A stretch of 64,000 nt of DNA from Symbiodinium microadriaticum (taxonomy: Eukaryota; Sar; Dinophyceae; Suessiales; Symbiodiniaceae): positions 100,059 through 164,058 of the forward strand of contig LSRX01001111.1 in the NCBI GenBank assembly GCA_001939145.1, given 5' to 3'. The notes under the pieces were generated by a model. It saw only the letters and a program-made list of their open reading frames with translations. It did not search any database and was not told the DNA's origin. Positions 44,201 to 54,479 of the stretch are shown here, in pieces. Numbering within the stretch: the first letter of the stretch is position 1; the number at the start of each line of letters is the position of its first letter. The translations under genes and the position numbers were made by a program.

Positions 44201-44465
44201 ACCCCGCGAGGTTGAGCTGCTTCAATGAAGCTGGCTTCAAGTACGACGTGAGCGTTGAGCGACAATGCTGATTCGTGTTTGCAATGAGTGTTGCAGAAAG
44301 AGCAAGAACTGACCAACAGCTTCACCTTCCTGGTGTTTTCAATTGCCCACTAACCCGCATAGCCATCAAAACCAATGGCCCCGATGCCTAGAGATTAGGC
44401 CGAACAACTTAATCCTGCTTGTACTGCTCACAGGGGAACGAGCTAACTGCGATTTCTGACTCCAG

Positions 44466-44725
44466 CTGCATCCCTCCAACAAGAGGCAACCTGGTGATGC
44501 AAACGCGTCTTTCCTGGTGCGTGGGGCGTCAGAGGAGCAGCAAAAGCGATGGCTCCGTCGCATCCAGACTGCGGCCAACGCATCCATGCGAGCCGAGGAA
44601 ACTACTGGGCCCGCTGCACACATGTTACTCCGGCCGAACCGCACCAGGAGTAGGAAGGATCTCAATTCAGTCCCGAGGATCCACGTTCGAGCGACTCTAC
44701 TTCGCACTGAGACTCTCCTCAACCT
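44466..44725 (+). CDS. PH-like domain exon (C-terminal half)
   Basis: The exon follows GACTCCAG and ends at the strong donor CCT|GTATGT (86 codons plus two bases). LHPSNKRQPGDANASFLVRG then ASEEQQKRWLRRIQTAANA matches the end of a PH domain: a strand FLVRG, then the S-x-EE-x-x-x-W-x-x-x-I-Q helix. After it comes a basic, Arg-rich stretch. The N-terminal strands of a PH domain were not found upstream, so the call rests on half a domain. PH domains bind phosphoinositides or proteins at membranes. Confidence 0.5.
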
Positions 44726-45416
44726 GTATGTATGCATTCTCTGTTTGCTCCTGCCATGGAGTCAACCGGAGAGTCCTGCTCAGACGGAGGCTCTGCTGGA
44801 ATGCGGATCTCTCAAGCAATAGATGCATGGCCGGCAAGTCTCCAGTGCATCCGGATGCATTCGGGCTGTGCAACAGTAGCTTCGTTTGCCTTACTCATCT
44901 TTCTACAAGAGGTGCGGCTTCATGGCTCCCGCACTGTGACCTGCGACCATGGCTGGCTGACTTCGAGCGCCAGCGGAACGGTAACGGCCGAGAGTGCCGG
45001 GTGATGGCCACGGCGGGGCAGCTGGCAGCCTCCAAATGTCCGGCCTCGAAAACGAGCCGCGTTGGCCGCAGACCGTCAGAAGACACTCGCCTGAAGAAAA
45101 CTCATGGCAGGCCCTCATCGGGGATTCTTCGCCCGTTTTCACACCGGCTTGGGGTTCTGCCTGTATGAGAGACCCCAGGAACAAGGTGCAAGGTGTATTT
45201 AAAGTCTCTGACCTTGTGATGCGCCCGAGACAGTCGCAGCTTGAGATCGAAACCTTGAAACGCTGTACATGTGCTTGCTGATGCATCTGCAAGTGGCAGG
45301 TTTCGAAACGTCCTGCTGGTGAGCGACGACACAGAACAACAACGACTTCTTCCACAAGCTCGAATAGCAGAGGACATAGCAGGAGCATATTCAATTGCAG
45401 CGTTGATGTCGGACAT

Positions 45417-46004
45417 GTGATGCACATTGGTCCAATCTCATGCTTACAGGAATGGTCCGAATGGTCCTGCAATAGCAAACATGATGTTCTGCTACAATGG
45501 TGGCATGCTGTCCCCTTGCAGAAATGCTGTAAATGCCGGCTGAAGTGTGGCCGTCGCTTCGAAAAGCTCCTGCCTGCTTTGCGCGAGCTTCCAGAGCAAG
45601 CGCAGCATCAGAGCGGCTCCAGGATAGGCAACCAGATGCCCGACGCACAGCAACTCTCCCTAACATTTAACCTAGCTGCCCCCAGGTCTGCAGCTTGTGC
45701 TCTATGCACCTCCTTCGGCTGCTGTGTGAGTTTCGGCCTGGCGAATGCTCCGCATGCCGCACTTCAACTTGGAACAATCAAAATGACTCTTCCATGCTTT
45801 GCCTCTTTGGGCGCGGTAATTGCTCGCGACCTCGACGACGCGAAAGCAAACACCCTACTGTCAGGAGGTGCTGCATATGCTTGGAGCCGTGCAGCGTCTC
45901 GCTGGGTGCTGTCTCTTGGCTCTCTGTGGCCTCAGTATTTTTTGCAAGAGCCCACCAAACCCAAACGCAACCCAACGAGACAGCCTGCAACACCTAGTGA
46001 ATGA
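45417..46004 (+). CDS. Open frame of unknown function
   Basis: A 195-codon plus frame. Protein-like pieces are EWSEWSCNSKHDVLLQWW after CTTACAG, and RFEKLLPALRELPEQAQHQS. The second half (ASLGAVIARDLDDAKANTL) is less certain. A minus frame over 45391-45666 is also plausible (SRSDAALALEARAKQAGAF), so the strand is unsure. Confidence 0.3.
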   Translation: MMHIGPISCLQEWSEWSCNSKHDVLLQWWHAVPLQKCCKCRLKCGRRFEKLLPALRELPEQAQHQSGSRIGNQMPDAQQLSLTFNLAAPRSAACALCTSFGCCVSFGLANAPHAALQLGTIKMTLPCFASLGAVIARDLDDAKANTLLSGGAAYAWSRAASRWVLSLGSLWPQYFLQEPTKPKRNPTRQPATPSE

Positions 46005-46420
46005 GGCTGCTTCGCTTTCTTGCTCCTTGGTGCATTAAACGCGATGCATCTACAAAGCCAGCAGCGTCGCTGAGCGCTGGAAACTCCCAATATCATGAGG
46101 CGAGTGCTCTGCTACTGCGGACTTGCCTTGCATCATCTCGGGCCCTTGACCACACATACGCATGACCCAGTGCGAAGTCGCCGCATCAAGGCTGCAACCA
46201 GCGGTTTGGCTTGATACGAGTCGGTTCTAGGCTCAATCCAAAGGATGTCGCTTTTCAATGTTGAGTCTCTTGCTATTGAAGGACTGAATGAACTCACCGA
46301 GTCAGATTGCATGCATAGCTACTTCTGAAAACCACGCAGTTTGCGCATGAACGGCCAATACATGCAAGAAGACGGGTGCACAGGCATGCTCCTAATACAT
46401 GACTTCTGCTTCTGATGCCA
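46005..46420. other. No gene recognised
   Basis: No supported frame, repeat or splice-site pair was seen here. Confidence 0.4.
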
Positions 46421-46451
46421 CGACCTGATGTCATGTGCCATGTTATTCATC

Positions 46452-46758
46452 AGATATCATCCGAGTGTTTGTACGTGCTCACAACTTCAGCGGGGCCAGC
46501 CTGTGGTGCGAGCCCAAAGCCCCAAGTGAACAGACCCTGTCATGTTCTGAGGGCTTGGCAGATCCCGGCCCTGTCCAAGGCGGAAAGGCATGTGCCGTGT
46601 CTTCGGGCGACACCATGCAATGCTGTGACAAGCTAAAGGTATATCACTGCCAGGCCATGGGTGACAGGAGAGTGGATCAAATTTCTACGCGCCTTTCGGG
46701 TGGCGGCAAGTCCTGCTCAGGTGCACAAAATCTGGCAAGCCGACCTGACTCTACATGA
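46452..46758 (+). CDS. Cysteine-containing exon, possibly secreted domain
   Basis: After ATTCATCAG the frame reads IIRVFVRAHNFSGASLWCEP, GKACAVSSGDTMQCCDKL and KVYHCQAMGD, with about eight cysteines, to a stop at 46758. The even cysteines suggest an extracellular domain. Family unknown; no signal peptide seen in this exon. Confidence 0.4.
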
Positions 46759-46764
46759 CTCAGA

Positions 46765-47298
46765 CTACGCAGGAGTCCTGAAAGGGCGTTCACCCAAGTA
46801 GTCCAGTATTTGTTCCCACAACCCCGGCGCCAACATGATCCTGGCAATTCGCTTGTGGTGCAAGCCGATGTTCGGTAGGGTCCGAATGGGGTTTGGTCCT
46901 GAGGTTTCGTGGCTTCGTGCCTGTGTTCTCAGATTGCAACCCTCCACTCCAAGATTGGAGTTTACAACTGCGTGCGCAAGTAGTGAGTGAGTACCAGCGC
47001 ATGCTTGCCGCGCCCCGAACTTGAAGGAAGCCAGCAAAAGGTGCCTGCAGGCATCCTCACACCTCCCTCCCCGAAGTGCAAGGCCGGACGGAGTCACCGG
47101 TTGCACATCTGGCACAGTGCAGACACCAAGCGCCTCGCAGTCGTCTGTTTGGTGAACATCACTAGAACTTGGGTAGGACAGTCGGATAGTTGTCGCCAGC
47201 TTCAGGTCCACGACACTTTGAACCAGTAGCTCAAGTAGAAGGATTCTTCTCATCCGTTGCATCGTCGTTTCGACCAACTTGAACACAGAGACACACAT
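46765..47298 (-). CDS. Unknown protein, minus strand
   Basis: A 177-codon minus frame. The C-terminus is convincing: HHKRIARIMLAPGLWEQILD, then YLGERPFRTPA and a stop at 46765. The upstream part (MQRMRRILLLELLVQSVVD) is hydrophobic/basic and may be coding. A plus-strand candidate partly overlaps nearby at 47257-47469 (VIDKKLERKLVPQADAGLG). Confidence 0.4.
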   Translation of the reverse strand: MCVSVFKLVETTMQRMRRILLLELLVQSVVDLKLATTIRLSYPSSSDVHQTDDCEALGVCTVPDVQPVTPSGLALRGGRCEDACRHLLLASFKFGARQACAGTHSLLAHAVVNSNLGVEGCNLRTQARSHETSGPNPIRTLPNIGLHHKRIARIMLAPGLWEQILDYLGERPFRTPA

Positions 47299-47469
47299 CT
47301 CTCACGTGCTCTTACGACTACGAGTGCAGAAGGGCCCCGGCCCGCGGCGGTGATAGACAAAAAGCTGGAGCGGAAGCTGGTACCTCAAGCCGATGCTGGG
47401 CTCGGGGTGCCGAGGTCATTGGGCACTTGCAGTTTATGCTTCATCAAGATCGAAGTTCGGAATAGTTAG
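47257..47469 (+). CDS. Candidate plus exon, unknown
   Basis: The frame contains RFDQLEHRDTHLSRALTTTS and PAAVIDKKLERKLVPQADAG, ending in CFIKIEVRNS and a stop. Protein-like; an acceptor GAGTGCAG is near 47325. Confidence 0.3.
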   Translation: MHRRFDQLEHRDTHLSRALTTTSAEGPRPAAVIDKKLERKLVPQADAGLGVPRSLGTCSLCFIKIEVRNS

Positions 47470-47899
47470 TGCCCGGACTTCTGTCATCTTCTGTCTAGGG
47501 GGCTTGTCGAAGCCAAGGTTGTGGCAAAGAATCAAACGAGGCCATTCATGCGGAAAGCAAGGATGATCCCATGATGTAACTAGCGAGGGAGAACCTGGGA
47601 CAACTATCGTCCTCAATCCGAGAAGCGGAGGTATGTTTGACCGCCACAAACGGCCATGGTCGTGTTGGCCGAACTCGCTACGAGTTTAAGGAGGCAGGAC
47701 GGCACCCAAAGGCGACGTTCCCAGCATTCCATATTCCAGCGTCCTTGATTGGTTGCGTTGCCTTCGGGTCTTGGTTGTCTCAGAGGTGTGAAGCCTAGTT
47801 TGGTATCGCAACTACTGAGGCACGGGGCTTCATCCAAAGCTCCGGCAACTCAGAGCATCCCAGCCGTGCCGGCCCTGCTTTTTTCGACTTTCACATGGC

Positions 47900-48110
47900 G
47901 AAGGCCGCCTCGATGTTCCGGCGCATCTCCTCCCGTTGCAGGATGTGCACAGCTCTTTAGACTCCCGTTGCATGGCGTGTCGCTGTCCTCGGTGGGGTCT
48001 CCAGGCAGGCCCTCCTTCGGCAGCTCACCCGGCCGCTCGGCCACCGTGCAAAGGCTGTCTTGTGCAGCCTGCGGGCAGTCTCCCATGCACTCTTGCGAGG
48101 CAAAAAAAGT
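47900..48110 (-). CDS. Candidate small minus exons downstream of the methyltransferase-like gene
   Basis: SAWETARRLHKTAFARWPSG follows CTCGCAAG and ends at the classical donor CGG|GTGAGC. A second piece, EEMRRNIEAAFAM, ends at a stop near 47896. They may be 3' exons of the upstream gene or a separate gene. Other frames in the same stretch are also open. Confidence 0.3.
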
Positions 48111-48278
48111 AAGCCGTTCCGCAAACCGAGCCTTGAGGAGAAGCTGGTGGAGAGACTCGGTCCCTCCGTGTGCGACCCACAAAGTGTGCGTGAGTCGACT
48201 CCTCGCTTTGTGCAAATGCCGGGGTCCTATATGTCCTACAAGAGAAAGTCTTGTCAAACGTCCTCTTTGACACGCAGT

Positions 48279-49151
48279 CTATGCATGACGTGAGCATGTT
48301 GCATTTTCTGCAAAGAGACTCCTGGATCTGGCCTTGGCGCGATTTTCAGTGGGTGGAGGTGGCAAAGGCGATGGAGTCTTGAAGTTGTACTTCTTCGGAG
48401 GTGCGAGAAAGAACGGCTGCAGGGTCAGAGTCTGCGTGTTCTTCACGAAGAGATCTCGGAAGATCTCTTTCACGGGAAGGATTAAGAACCAGGGCTTTTC
48501 AGTCTTGACTACGAAGTCCAGGATGAAGGAGAAGTGCTTTTCTGCTGAGAACGGTGGGTTTGTCACAAGCACGTCAAACTTTGGAACGCGCTGCTCTTCA
48601 CAGACCCTATAGAAATCCTCATTCTCATTGTATACACTGTCGAAACCCAGGCGTGCAAGGCGCTTCTTGACGCCGCCCTGGCAGTAGTATGGGTCGTAGA
48701 TTTGCAGATGCTTAGATGCCACCCTCCAGTGCTGGTCTGGAGACATCGCAGTGGCAATCTCTCGGAGCAGGGGCGTGATGTGCCGGTAAGCAATGCCCGG
48801 GGTCTCGCAGTGGTCTCCCAAGTCCGCTTCGAAAGCAAAGGGCTCAAGCTCCCTTTTCTTGGGTCTCGCAAACTGCCCGTTGTCACAACTACGATCTCTA
48901 TTCCCAGAGCTGGTCGCAAACCGACACGAGCCTGGGTATCCGACCAAACTGTCGCCACAAAAACAATATTGTCCGAGCTCGGCAGCAATGCAGGACACCA
49001 GCGTGACAAGCCCAATTGCACGGACTGTGTCCCGTGCGGTTTTCGAACTGCGCAAACCCATCGCGCACATGCGGCAACACAACAAGCAACACTCAGGGTC
49101 CCCAAAGCAGACCCGTGTGCTGACTTTGAGACAAGTTGCTGCAGTGGGCAT
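48279..49151 (-). CDS. Methyltransferase-like protein with NPPF motif
   Basis: The minus frame from about 48990 down to the stop at 48279 is strongly protein-like. In order it has DHCETPGIAYRHITPLLREI, KHLQIYDPYYCQGGVKKRLA, RLGFDSVYNENEDFY, KFDVLVTNPPFSAEKHF and TEKPWFLILPVKEIFRD. DVLVTNPPF is motif IV of the N6-adenine/N4-cytosine class of SAM-dependent methyltransferases. The IYDPYYC-x-G-x-VK...LGF block is, from memory, typical of an uncharacterised eukaryotic family with that motif. A canonical Gly-rich SAM loop is not obvious. A Pro-rich basic tail follows. The start is not fixed, because the frame is open upstream into a Cys-rich part (QYCFCGDSLVGYPGSCRF) that may be an earlier exon. 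Substrate (DNA, RNA or protein) is unknown. Confidence 0.6.
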   Translation of the reverse strand: MPTAATCLKVSTRVCFGDPECCLLCCRMCAMGLRSSKTARDTVRAIGLVTLVSCIAAELGQYCFCGDSLVGYPGSCRFATSSGNRDRSCDNGQFARPKKRELEPFAFEADLGDHCETPGIAYRHITPLLREIATAMSPDQHWRVASKHLQIYDPYYCQGGVKKRLARLGFDSVYNENEDFYRVCEEQRVPKFDVLVTNPPFSAEKHFSFILDFVVKTEKPWFLILPVKEIFRDLFVKNTQTLTLQPFFLAPPKKYNFKTPSPLPPPPTENRAKARSRSLFAENATCSRHA

Positions 49152-49489
49152 ATTTTGCTCTGCTCGAACACTGCCCTGTAGGCCGTCAACTTACAGTCCA
49201 CAAACTGACACGGAATCACATCCCGTACGCTTCATTACGAGGTCACCTACACAAGTGATTGCAGGGGCCGCAACACATCTCTGACAATAGTTGGCAGCAC
49301 CGCGAAGTGATGGCTGGGTCACTGAAGCTTGAAGAGCGGGTTCCGGGAGTTCCGATGCCGACCACGGCCTCAGGCTTTCTTCGAAGTGGTCGGGGTTGGG
49401 AGGCAGGTCCGGCTGGCTGCGAGGCAGCCTTTGCTAGGCACTGTACAACTTGACGGCCACAGCATCTCGGACCTAATAAATTTAACATG

Positions 49490-49700
49490 ATTTCAACACC
49501 CGAGTCTTAGAAGAAGCGCGATGGGATGAAACGCAAGGCATCCTAACATACCGGAGATTTAGCATCATGTGATATGAAGTCAAGCAAGCAGTCCGTATAG
49601 GTACACATAGCACGTATGTGTGTATCATAATATACATATGCTTAATACACACATACGTGCATACATGCATACACACATGTAATCATCCTACCCCATCTTC
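49490..49700. other. Low-complexity TG/CA/TA tract, no gene
   Basis: ACGTATGTGTGTATC, ATACACACATACG and ATACATGCATACACAC words, similar in kind to those at 6310-6645 and 60540-60690. Confidence 0.7.
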
Positions 49701-49998
49701 TCTCCGGTCTGCTGGGGCCAATGGCCGACCACGGAGCCGCCGCCCGCCACGCCCGGTGCCCAGTCGCTGCCTTGGGGGCTAGACTAGCACATTGGTCTAG
49801 CCAGACGTGGCAGATTTTGCACATGGGATCACGGCGCAACAAGTTCTACAGGAGCCCCGGTCTGAGCAGGAGCTTCTCAGCGAGTGAATAGCCCAAGCTG
49901 AGGCGGCATCACACAGGCCAGGAAGATGTAAACGAAGGGTCCTCCCGACTTCCAGCTCGGGCTGTGAACATGAAGTGCAGCTATGTTATCCAGCAGGT

Positions 49999-50268
49999 GT
50001 TGATCGGGACCCCAGCCAGCTGCCCAAATGTCTCAGAGCGGAAGATGATGCAGTCGCCATCGGACGGCAGCCTCCCAAGGTGCAGTTGGCAGCAACTCCA
50101 AGCAGAATCTCCAACAGAGCGGCTGAGCACCGAGGCAAGAGACGGCAGAAGACTTGTGTCTATTTGGGTCTTTTATATTTATTATTTTCATCTGGTCTCG
50201 CTGCAGTTTTCATTCTTATGCTCAAGCACAAAGATACCTGTGTCCTAGTCGGCGAGATCGAGGCCTAG
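49999..50268 (+). CDS. C-terminal exon with single membrane span
   Basis: After TTATCCAGCAG the frame reads VDRDPSQLPKCLRAEDDAVA, then a basic stretch (AAEHRGKRRQKT), then a hydrophobic run VYLGLLYLLFSSGLAAVFIL followed by MLKHKDTCVLVGEIEA and a stop at 50266-50268. Basic-then-hydrophobic order suggests a membrane anchor with a short tail. The upstream exons were not determined. The stop overlaps that of the minus gene at 50265. Confidence 0.5.
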   Translation, partial: VDRDPSQLPKCLRAEDDAVAIGRQPPKVQLAATPSRISNRAAEHRGKRRQKTCVYLGLLYLLFSSGLAAVFILMLKHKDTCVLVGEIEA

Positions 50269-50703
50269 AACAGCAACCGTAGTATTCTGCAGTGTTCCGT
50301 GCGAATGCTGCTCAATCGGCCTGCGATTGACAAAACCACCGTCTTCCGATTCCTCGTCGAGAGACCTGGGCCAAGGCCGAAGCTCGAAGCGGACTCTGAA
50401 ACTGGAAATCGCAATGCCGCTTTGGGCCCGAGCAAGCGCGCTGCCGTCTCATCGAAACCCAGGTCGCCCAGCTGCAACCTTGAATCCAAGGACTTCTTTG
50501 CAGCCGAGCCGGCACAGGACCGATGCTATGCCACTATGCCTCGATGCAGTGTTCTGGTTGGGGCCCGCACTCAAACTTGGTCTCGGAACGAAGGTCCTGA
50601 GCAGGACAAGGAACTGGACCAAGCCGCGCTGTTCTCTATCTTCCATCGTCTCGCCCGATCTTTGCACGGCCTCCCACTCCACCTCTTTGTCTCGCACCAG
50701 CAC
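50265..50703 (-). CDS. Unknown protein, two exons, convergent with the membrane-anchored gene
   Basis: Exon about 50703-50626 (acceptor CCGCCAAG, donor GGCTTG|GTCCAG) reads VLVRDKEVEWEAVQRSGETM, then EDREQRGL. Exon 50471-50265 (acceptor GGTTGCAG) continues in phase 0: LGDLGFDETAARLLGPKAA, then RNRKTVVLSIAGRLSSIRT, to a stop at 50265-50267. Charged helical N-part; no domain recognised. Confidence 0.45.
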
Positions 50704-50789
50704 CTTGGCGGCCGCGCTGCCGGAAGATCTGGTAGTCTATGTATCACATGGCTAAAGTTATCCATTCTCCGGCACGTTTCGCTGGCTTC

Positions 50790-50948
50790 AGGCTTCCATG
50801 TGTTTTGGGATGCTGCAGGATGCTCAGTTTGGTGAGGTGTTGTGTCGCATCATGTGCTGCAAGCGCATACTCTGCAAGGACCAGGCATACCGATACTCCA
50901 ACCTCTCGTCCTTGCATGGCGAATTCAGCAGCACTGGCCTGCCATAGT
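50790..50948 (+). CDS. Candidate exon, unknown
   Basis: The plus frame reads MCFGMLQDAQFGEVLCRIMC, then CKRILCKDQAYRYSNLSSLH, to a stop near 50948. It follows GGCTTCAG. A minus frame over 50744-50968 (LAEYALAAHDATQHLTKLSI) also looks coding, so the strand is unsure. Confidence 0.35.
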
Positions 50949-51552
50949 TGTGGAAGCCATCCATTCACAAGCGTCGCAAGAAGGTCGGGACAGGTTGAAG
51001 GTCAGGATATCACACAGGCGCAACCATGCAGGGCTCACAGTGGTACCTGCCAAAGTGGAAACAGCGCTGCCTTGAGGAAGCAGGGCTCGAGCAGCGAAGC
51101 TCTGACAGAAGCTCGTGGGCCCCAGACAGTGGTTTGCAGCTGCGCAAAGCTACGCTCTGGCTGCCTCAGCAAAAACAGCCGTCGGTCACTAATGGTTTAA
51201 ATTAGACTTTCCAAAACAAACCTGCGCCAACAACCAGCACACGAAGCAAAATCCCGTGTGAGGATGCGAATTTGGGTGTCTTTCGAGTGTTGCCAGCTGC
51301 AATGCGCGCTGGCACGCTTTCTTGCATTCCGGACCCCTGAGATGACCTGGACGTGCTATGGGTTATAGCCGAACAACTCCTGAATTGAGCTTACGGTGAC
51401 CGTCACGCACAGGACTAAGGAGTTGCGTTTGCACCGAACCTTGCAAAGCTTCAGGGTCTATAATATGACGGCCAGCGCCTGCCCAGCGATCCCTCTGTCC
51501 TGAGAATCCTCTTCCCAGAAGGTACGGCACTGAGCACCTGGCCAGCAGCCAA

Positions 51553-51667
51553 GTGCTGCATCTGCACCTGTCAGCGCTTTTCCGTGGGTTCATCAGCTCA
51601 GAGTGCCGGTCCGCTGGGCTGCGAGCCGACGACTCTCAGGCGGTCTCCCGGCCTTGCGGCAAAGTAA
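51553..51667 (+). CDS. Candidate exon ending at a GTAAGC donor
   Basis: The frame has FISSECRSAGLRADDSQAVS, then RPCGK, and meets a donor GGCAAA|GTAAGC near 51663. No domain. Weak. Confidence 0.2.
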
Positions 51668-51815
51668 GCACTCTAAGCAGCGCTCCCGGCTCCCGCTCCA
51701 CAGAGCCTTGCGGAGCTGCAGTAGCATTGGAACCAGAGTTCCACCGGCATGGCGCGCTAAGCAGAGTCACAAGCCGTCTTTAGCTGAGCTGATCGAGGGT
51801 ACAAATTCCGACTGA

Positions 51816-53020
51816 AACTCTCTGCTGCGTCGGCCTCTCTCTCCTCGGAGCGACAAAAACTACTTTGTAATTCAATATAGTTACTTAGTTTGTCTGGGTT
51901 GATTCATTGAGCGCCTGTGCTTGTCTGGGTGCCAAATTCACTGCTGCTGAACTTTCATAGATTGTTGCACTTTGCTCGCGGCCCCTGGTGCTGTGAGGAG
52001 TGGCAGCACGAAGATCGAAAGGCATTGAAGCTTGGCCCCTGCAAGATTCTGCTCATACCTTTCCCGGGCATCAGGCTACCTCCTCATACATGAGGCCCAG
52101 TACCATGACGGATGCACTGACCGATGCTACGACTGTCATGATGTGATGCTGATGATGATCAAGATTCATTCCTTTACACACGGTTGATTCCACCAACTTC
52201 CACTGCGCGCTGTGGTATTAATGTTGTTACTTTGATGTGCGATCACATGATGAATCCAATCCTACTGTAGCTGCCGAACCACGACTGCTTACTTCAAAAC
52301 CTTCACTGATTCAGGCAAAGACTCAGGACCAAGCCTGGGCCGCGTTGGCCTGGGCCTGCCCCAGGAACGCGGAAGAACTGGACATCTGTTGCCCAGCCTA
52401 AACCGACGATTTCTGTAGCCCCTTGCTTGGAACCAACTGGCAAAGATCAAGATTTAGGCCAGAGGAGAGACATGGAGAGAATAAGAATAAAGTCGCTGGC
52501 AGTTGCTTGAAGCACATGCAGGCAGCCAGGTCGTTCACTTATAATAGGTCATGACATGGTCATGACCCAATGCTAGGAGTGTCCCATTTGCAACTTGCAC
52601 ACCGATAATATTCATGTCACCGTCCCGGCGGGACTATGAGACACGAATTCGCAACATCGCTTGAAGCCACCGCACGGCGAAAATCGTGTGGTGCAGAGTT
52701 GTCGGTCTTCTTAAGCTTACACTGCTTACAACCAGCTTTGTGAATGCATCATTGTTTCAGACACTGCTTCGAGTTTTTAGATGCCACGGGATTAAGGTAC
52801 TCTTATGCCTACCACGATCTTCACCGTTTTGAAAAGACATAGCAATCGGACACATTTCCAAGAAACAGAACGAGACAGTACACTTTCCGGAGTAAGAGCG
52901 GCTACTGCCAAGATGGCGCAGCTGCCCTGCTTCTCAAACCCAGGCAGACCTTGAAAACATTGCCGTTCCTCCCACCTTCTCCAGTTTTGCTTTGGCTGCC
53001 CACTCAGCTGCTGCTGCCTC
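51816..53020. other. No gene recognised
   Basis: No frame over 60 codons in either direction with protein character, no repeat array and no paired splice sites were seen across 1.2 kb. The base composition is ordinary. Confidence 0.55.
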
Positions 53021-53110
53021 GTGAAGCTTCGGCAGGCAACTTATAACTTATTGTGTGCATGCCGTGAGGAACGAATCCCGAATCGCCAACAACCGTGGCA
53101 CAATCAGAAA

Positions 53111-53921
53111 TCACTCTCGATCACGGGTGGATCGAAGATTTCTGAAGCACTCAACGCGCAGCATGCTCTCGCCCTCCTCGGCCGCGATGGTCGCCAGCTC
53201 ACGCTGGGAGGCCCGTGCCGCATCAGCTGCTGCCTTCGACAGGACAGTGCTGGCTCGCAGAGACTCCGGACGAACCCATGGTGTCGCTCTACAGTGGTCG
53301 TGCCAGAGTACATCAGGTCGGATGCAAAGCTCTGAACCCTGAACTTGGCCGAGCTTGCGGCGCGAGCATCCAAATGTCGCTGTGCATGGCCCTGGCAGGT
53401 GTCAAGATTCATGCAGGCAGACGAGACAGCAAACTCCGACATGTGGCGTCATCCACTCAGACTAGGCTTTCGAAGACATCAGGTGGCGAGACCTCCACAT
53501 CCTCGAGGACTGCGATCTCCTTCTGAAGCTCGCCCTGAGGGTAGGATTTCTCCGGGCTGCTTGTGACCAAGGATGGATGACACGCAACTGTCGGCCAACT
53601 ACTGACTGTACCACCTGCAGATCATGCCAACCTTCCTGAAGCCCTGACAACCTGGCACCGTCAACCTCAAACATCCCGAAGCCCGCCCGCTGGTCCTCCT
53701 CTGTAGCCGATTGGTGCTCAAGGCTTTGCGCCTCCTGTCGCCTTGGGATTTGTGCAGGATTCGTACAACTCAGGCAAAGGCAAGGATGCACTTCCGAGCC
53801 CACTTGAAGCTCTTATGCGCATGGACCTGTGACGACTTGTGACCGTGGTCTCAGGGATCTCTTGGTTCCCGGGCTGCTGGTCCAACTTGGAGGCGGCCGT
53901 CTCGGCATGCCCCATGCACTC
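53111..53921 (-). CDS. Helical protein, four phase-0 exons
   Basis: All four exons are whole numbers of codons and join in phase 0. 53921-53844 (after CGCGCAG; 26 codons): ECMGHAETAASKLDQQPGNQ. 53716-53615 (34 codons): RAGFGMFEVDGARLSGLQEG. 53534-53463 (after CCCTCAG; 24 codons): GELQKEIAVLEDVEVSPPDV. 53263-53111 (50 codons and stop): RASTVLSKAAADAARASQRE, then LATIAAEEGESMLRVEC. Introns are 127, 80 and 199 bases. The last acceptor (CCGGAG) is weak. Upstream exons probably continue at 53966-54477 on the same strand. Ala/Glu-rich helices; no named domain. Confidence 0.6.
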
Positions 53922-53965
53922 CTGCGCGAGAGAAAGAAGCGGAAAGGCGCCCCTCGGATCGGGAA

Positions 53966-54477
53966 TCATCGGGATGTCTCTCCGGTCCTGCAGCCACCTC
54001 TTCTCTTGAAGCCACAGCCTCTCCTTCCTGCAAGGAGAGAAGCTTTGTGGCTCGACTGTGTCAGAGCGAGGTAACGAAAGGCCATTCGAGGCCCTGGCTC
54101 ATCACGCAGCTTCTTGAAGGAGCGGAAGTTCTCGTTGTCCCGAAACTCCTCTGCCGAATTGTTTCGGCTTTTTCTCATCTGGCTTGCCCACGTCTGCCTC
54201 TTCCGCTGCAGAATCCCAAGCCGGAGTCTCTGCATCACACGGCGCGATGGCCTGAAAGCCAAATCCGTCCAAATGTCCACCTGCTTCCCGAACCCCTGAC
54301 CCAATCCTGTTCATGCGAACTACCATCCAGAAAGCAAAGCTCACCATCCTTGCAAATCTTCTTCCCGCGAGCATACCCCGGAATGCTGCCGGCTTGAGGT
54401 TCGACATAAACAAACATTGTTCGGGTTCCGATTCGGCCCGGAAGTAGCAGGCAGCAGGTAGCCAGCCAGAACAACAC
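53966..54477 (-). CDS. Minus exons with hydrophobic N-terminal segment
   Basis: The minus frame at 54477-54235 begins LFWLATCCLLLPG (signal-like, but with no ATG at its first codon) and continues TMFVYVEPQAGSIPGYARGK, then KICKDGELCFLDGSSHEQD. A second frame follows after GGCTTTCAG: AIAPCDAETPAWDSAAEEAD, then KPDEKKPKQFG. A third frame has NSAEEFRDNENFRSFKKLRD. Frame changes imply introns or rearrangement. These may be 5' exons of the 53111-53921 gene. Confidence 0.4.
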
Positions 54478-54479
54478 TA

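Noticed and set aside
45451-45500. Thrombospondin type 1 repeat (EWSEWSC)
   Set aside because: The WSxWS start is present, but the C-x-V-T-C-G-x-G part and later cysteines are missing.
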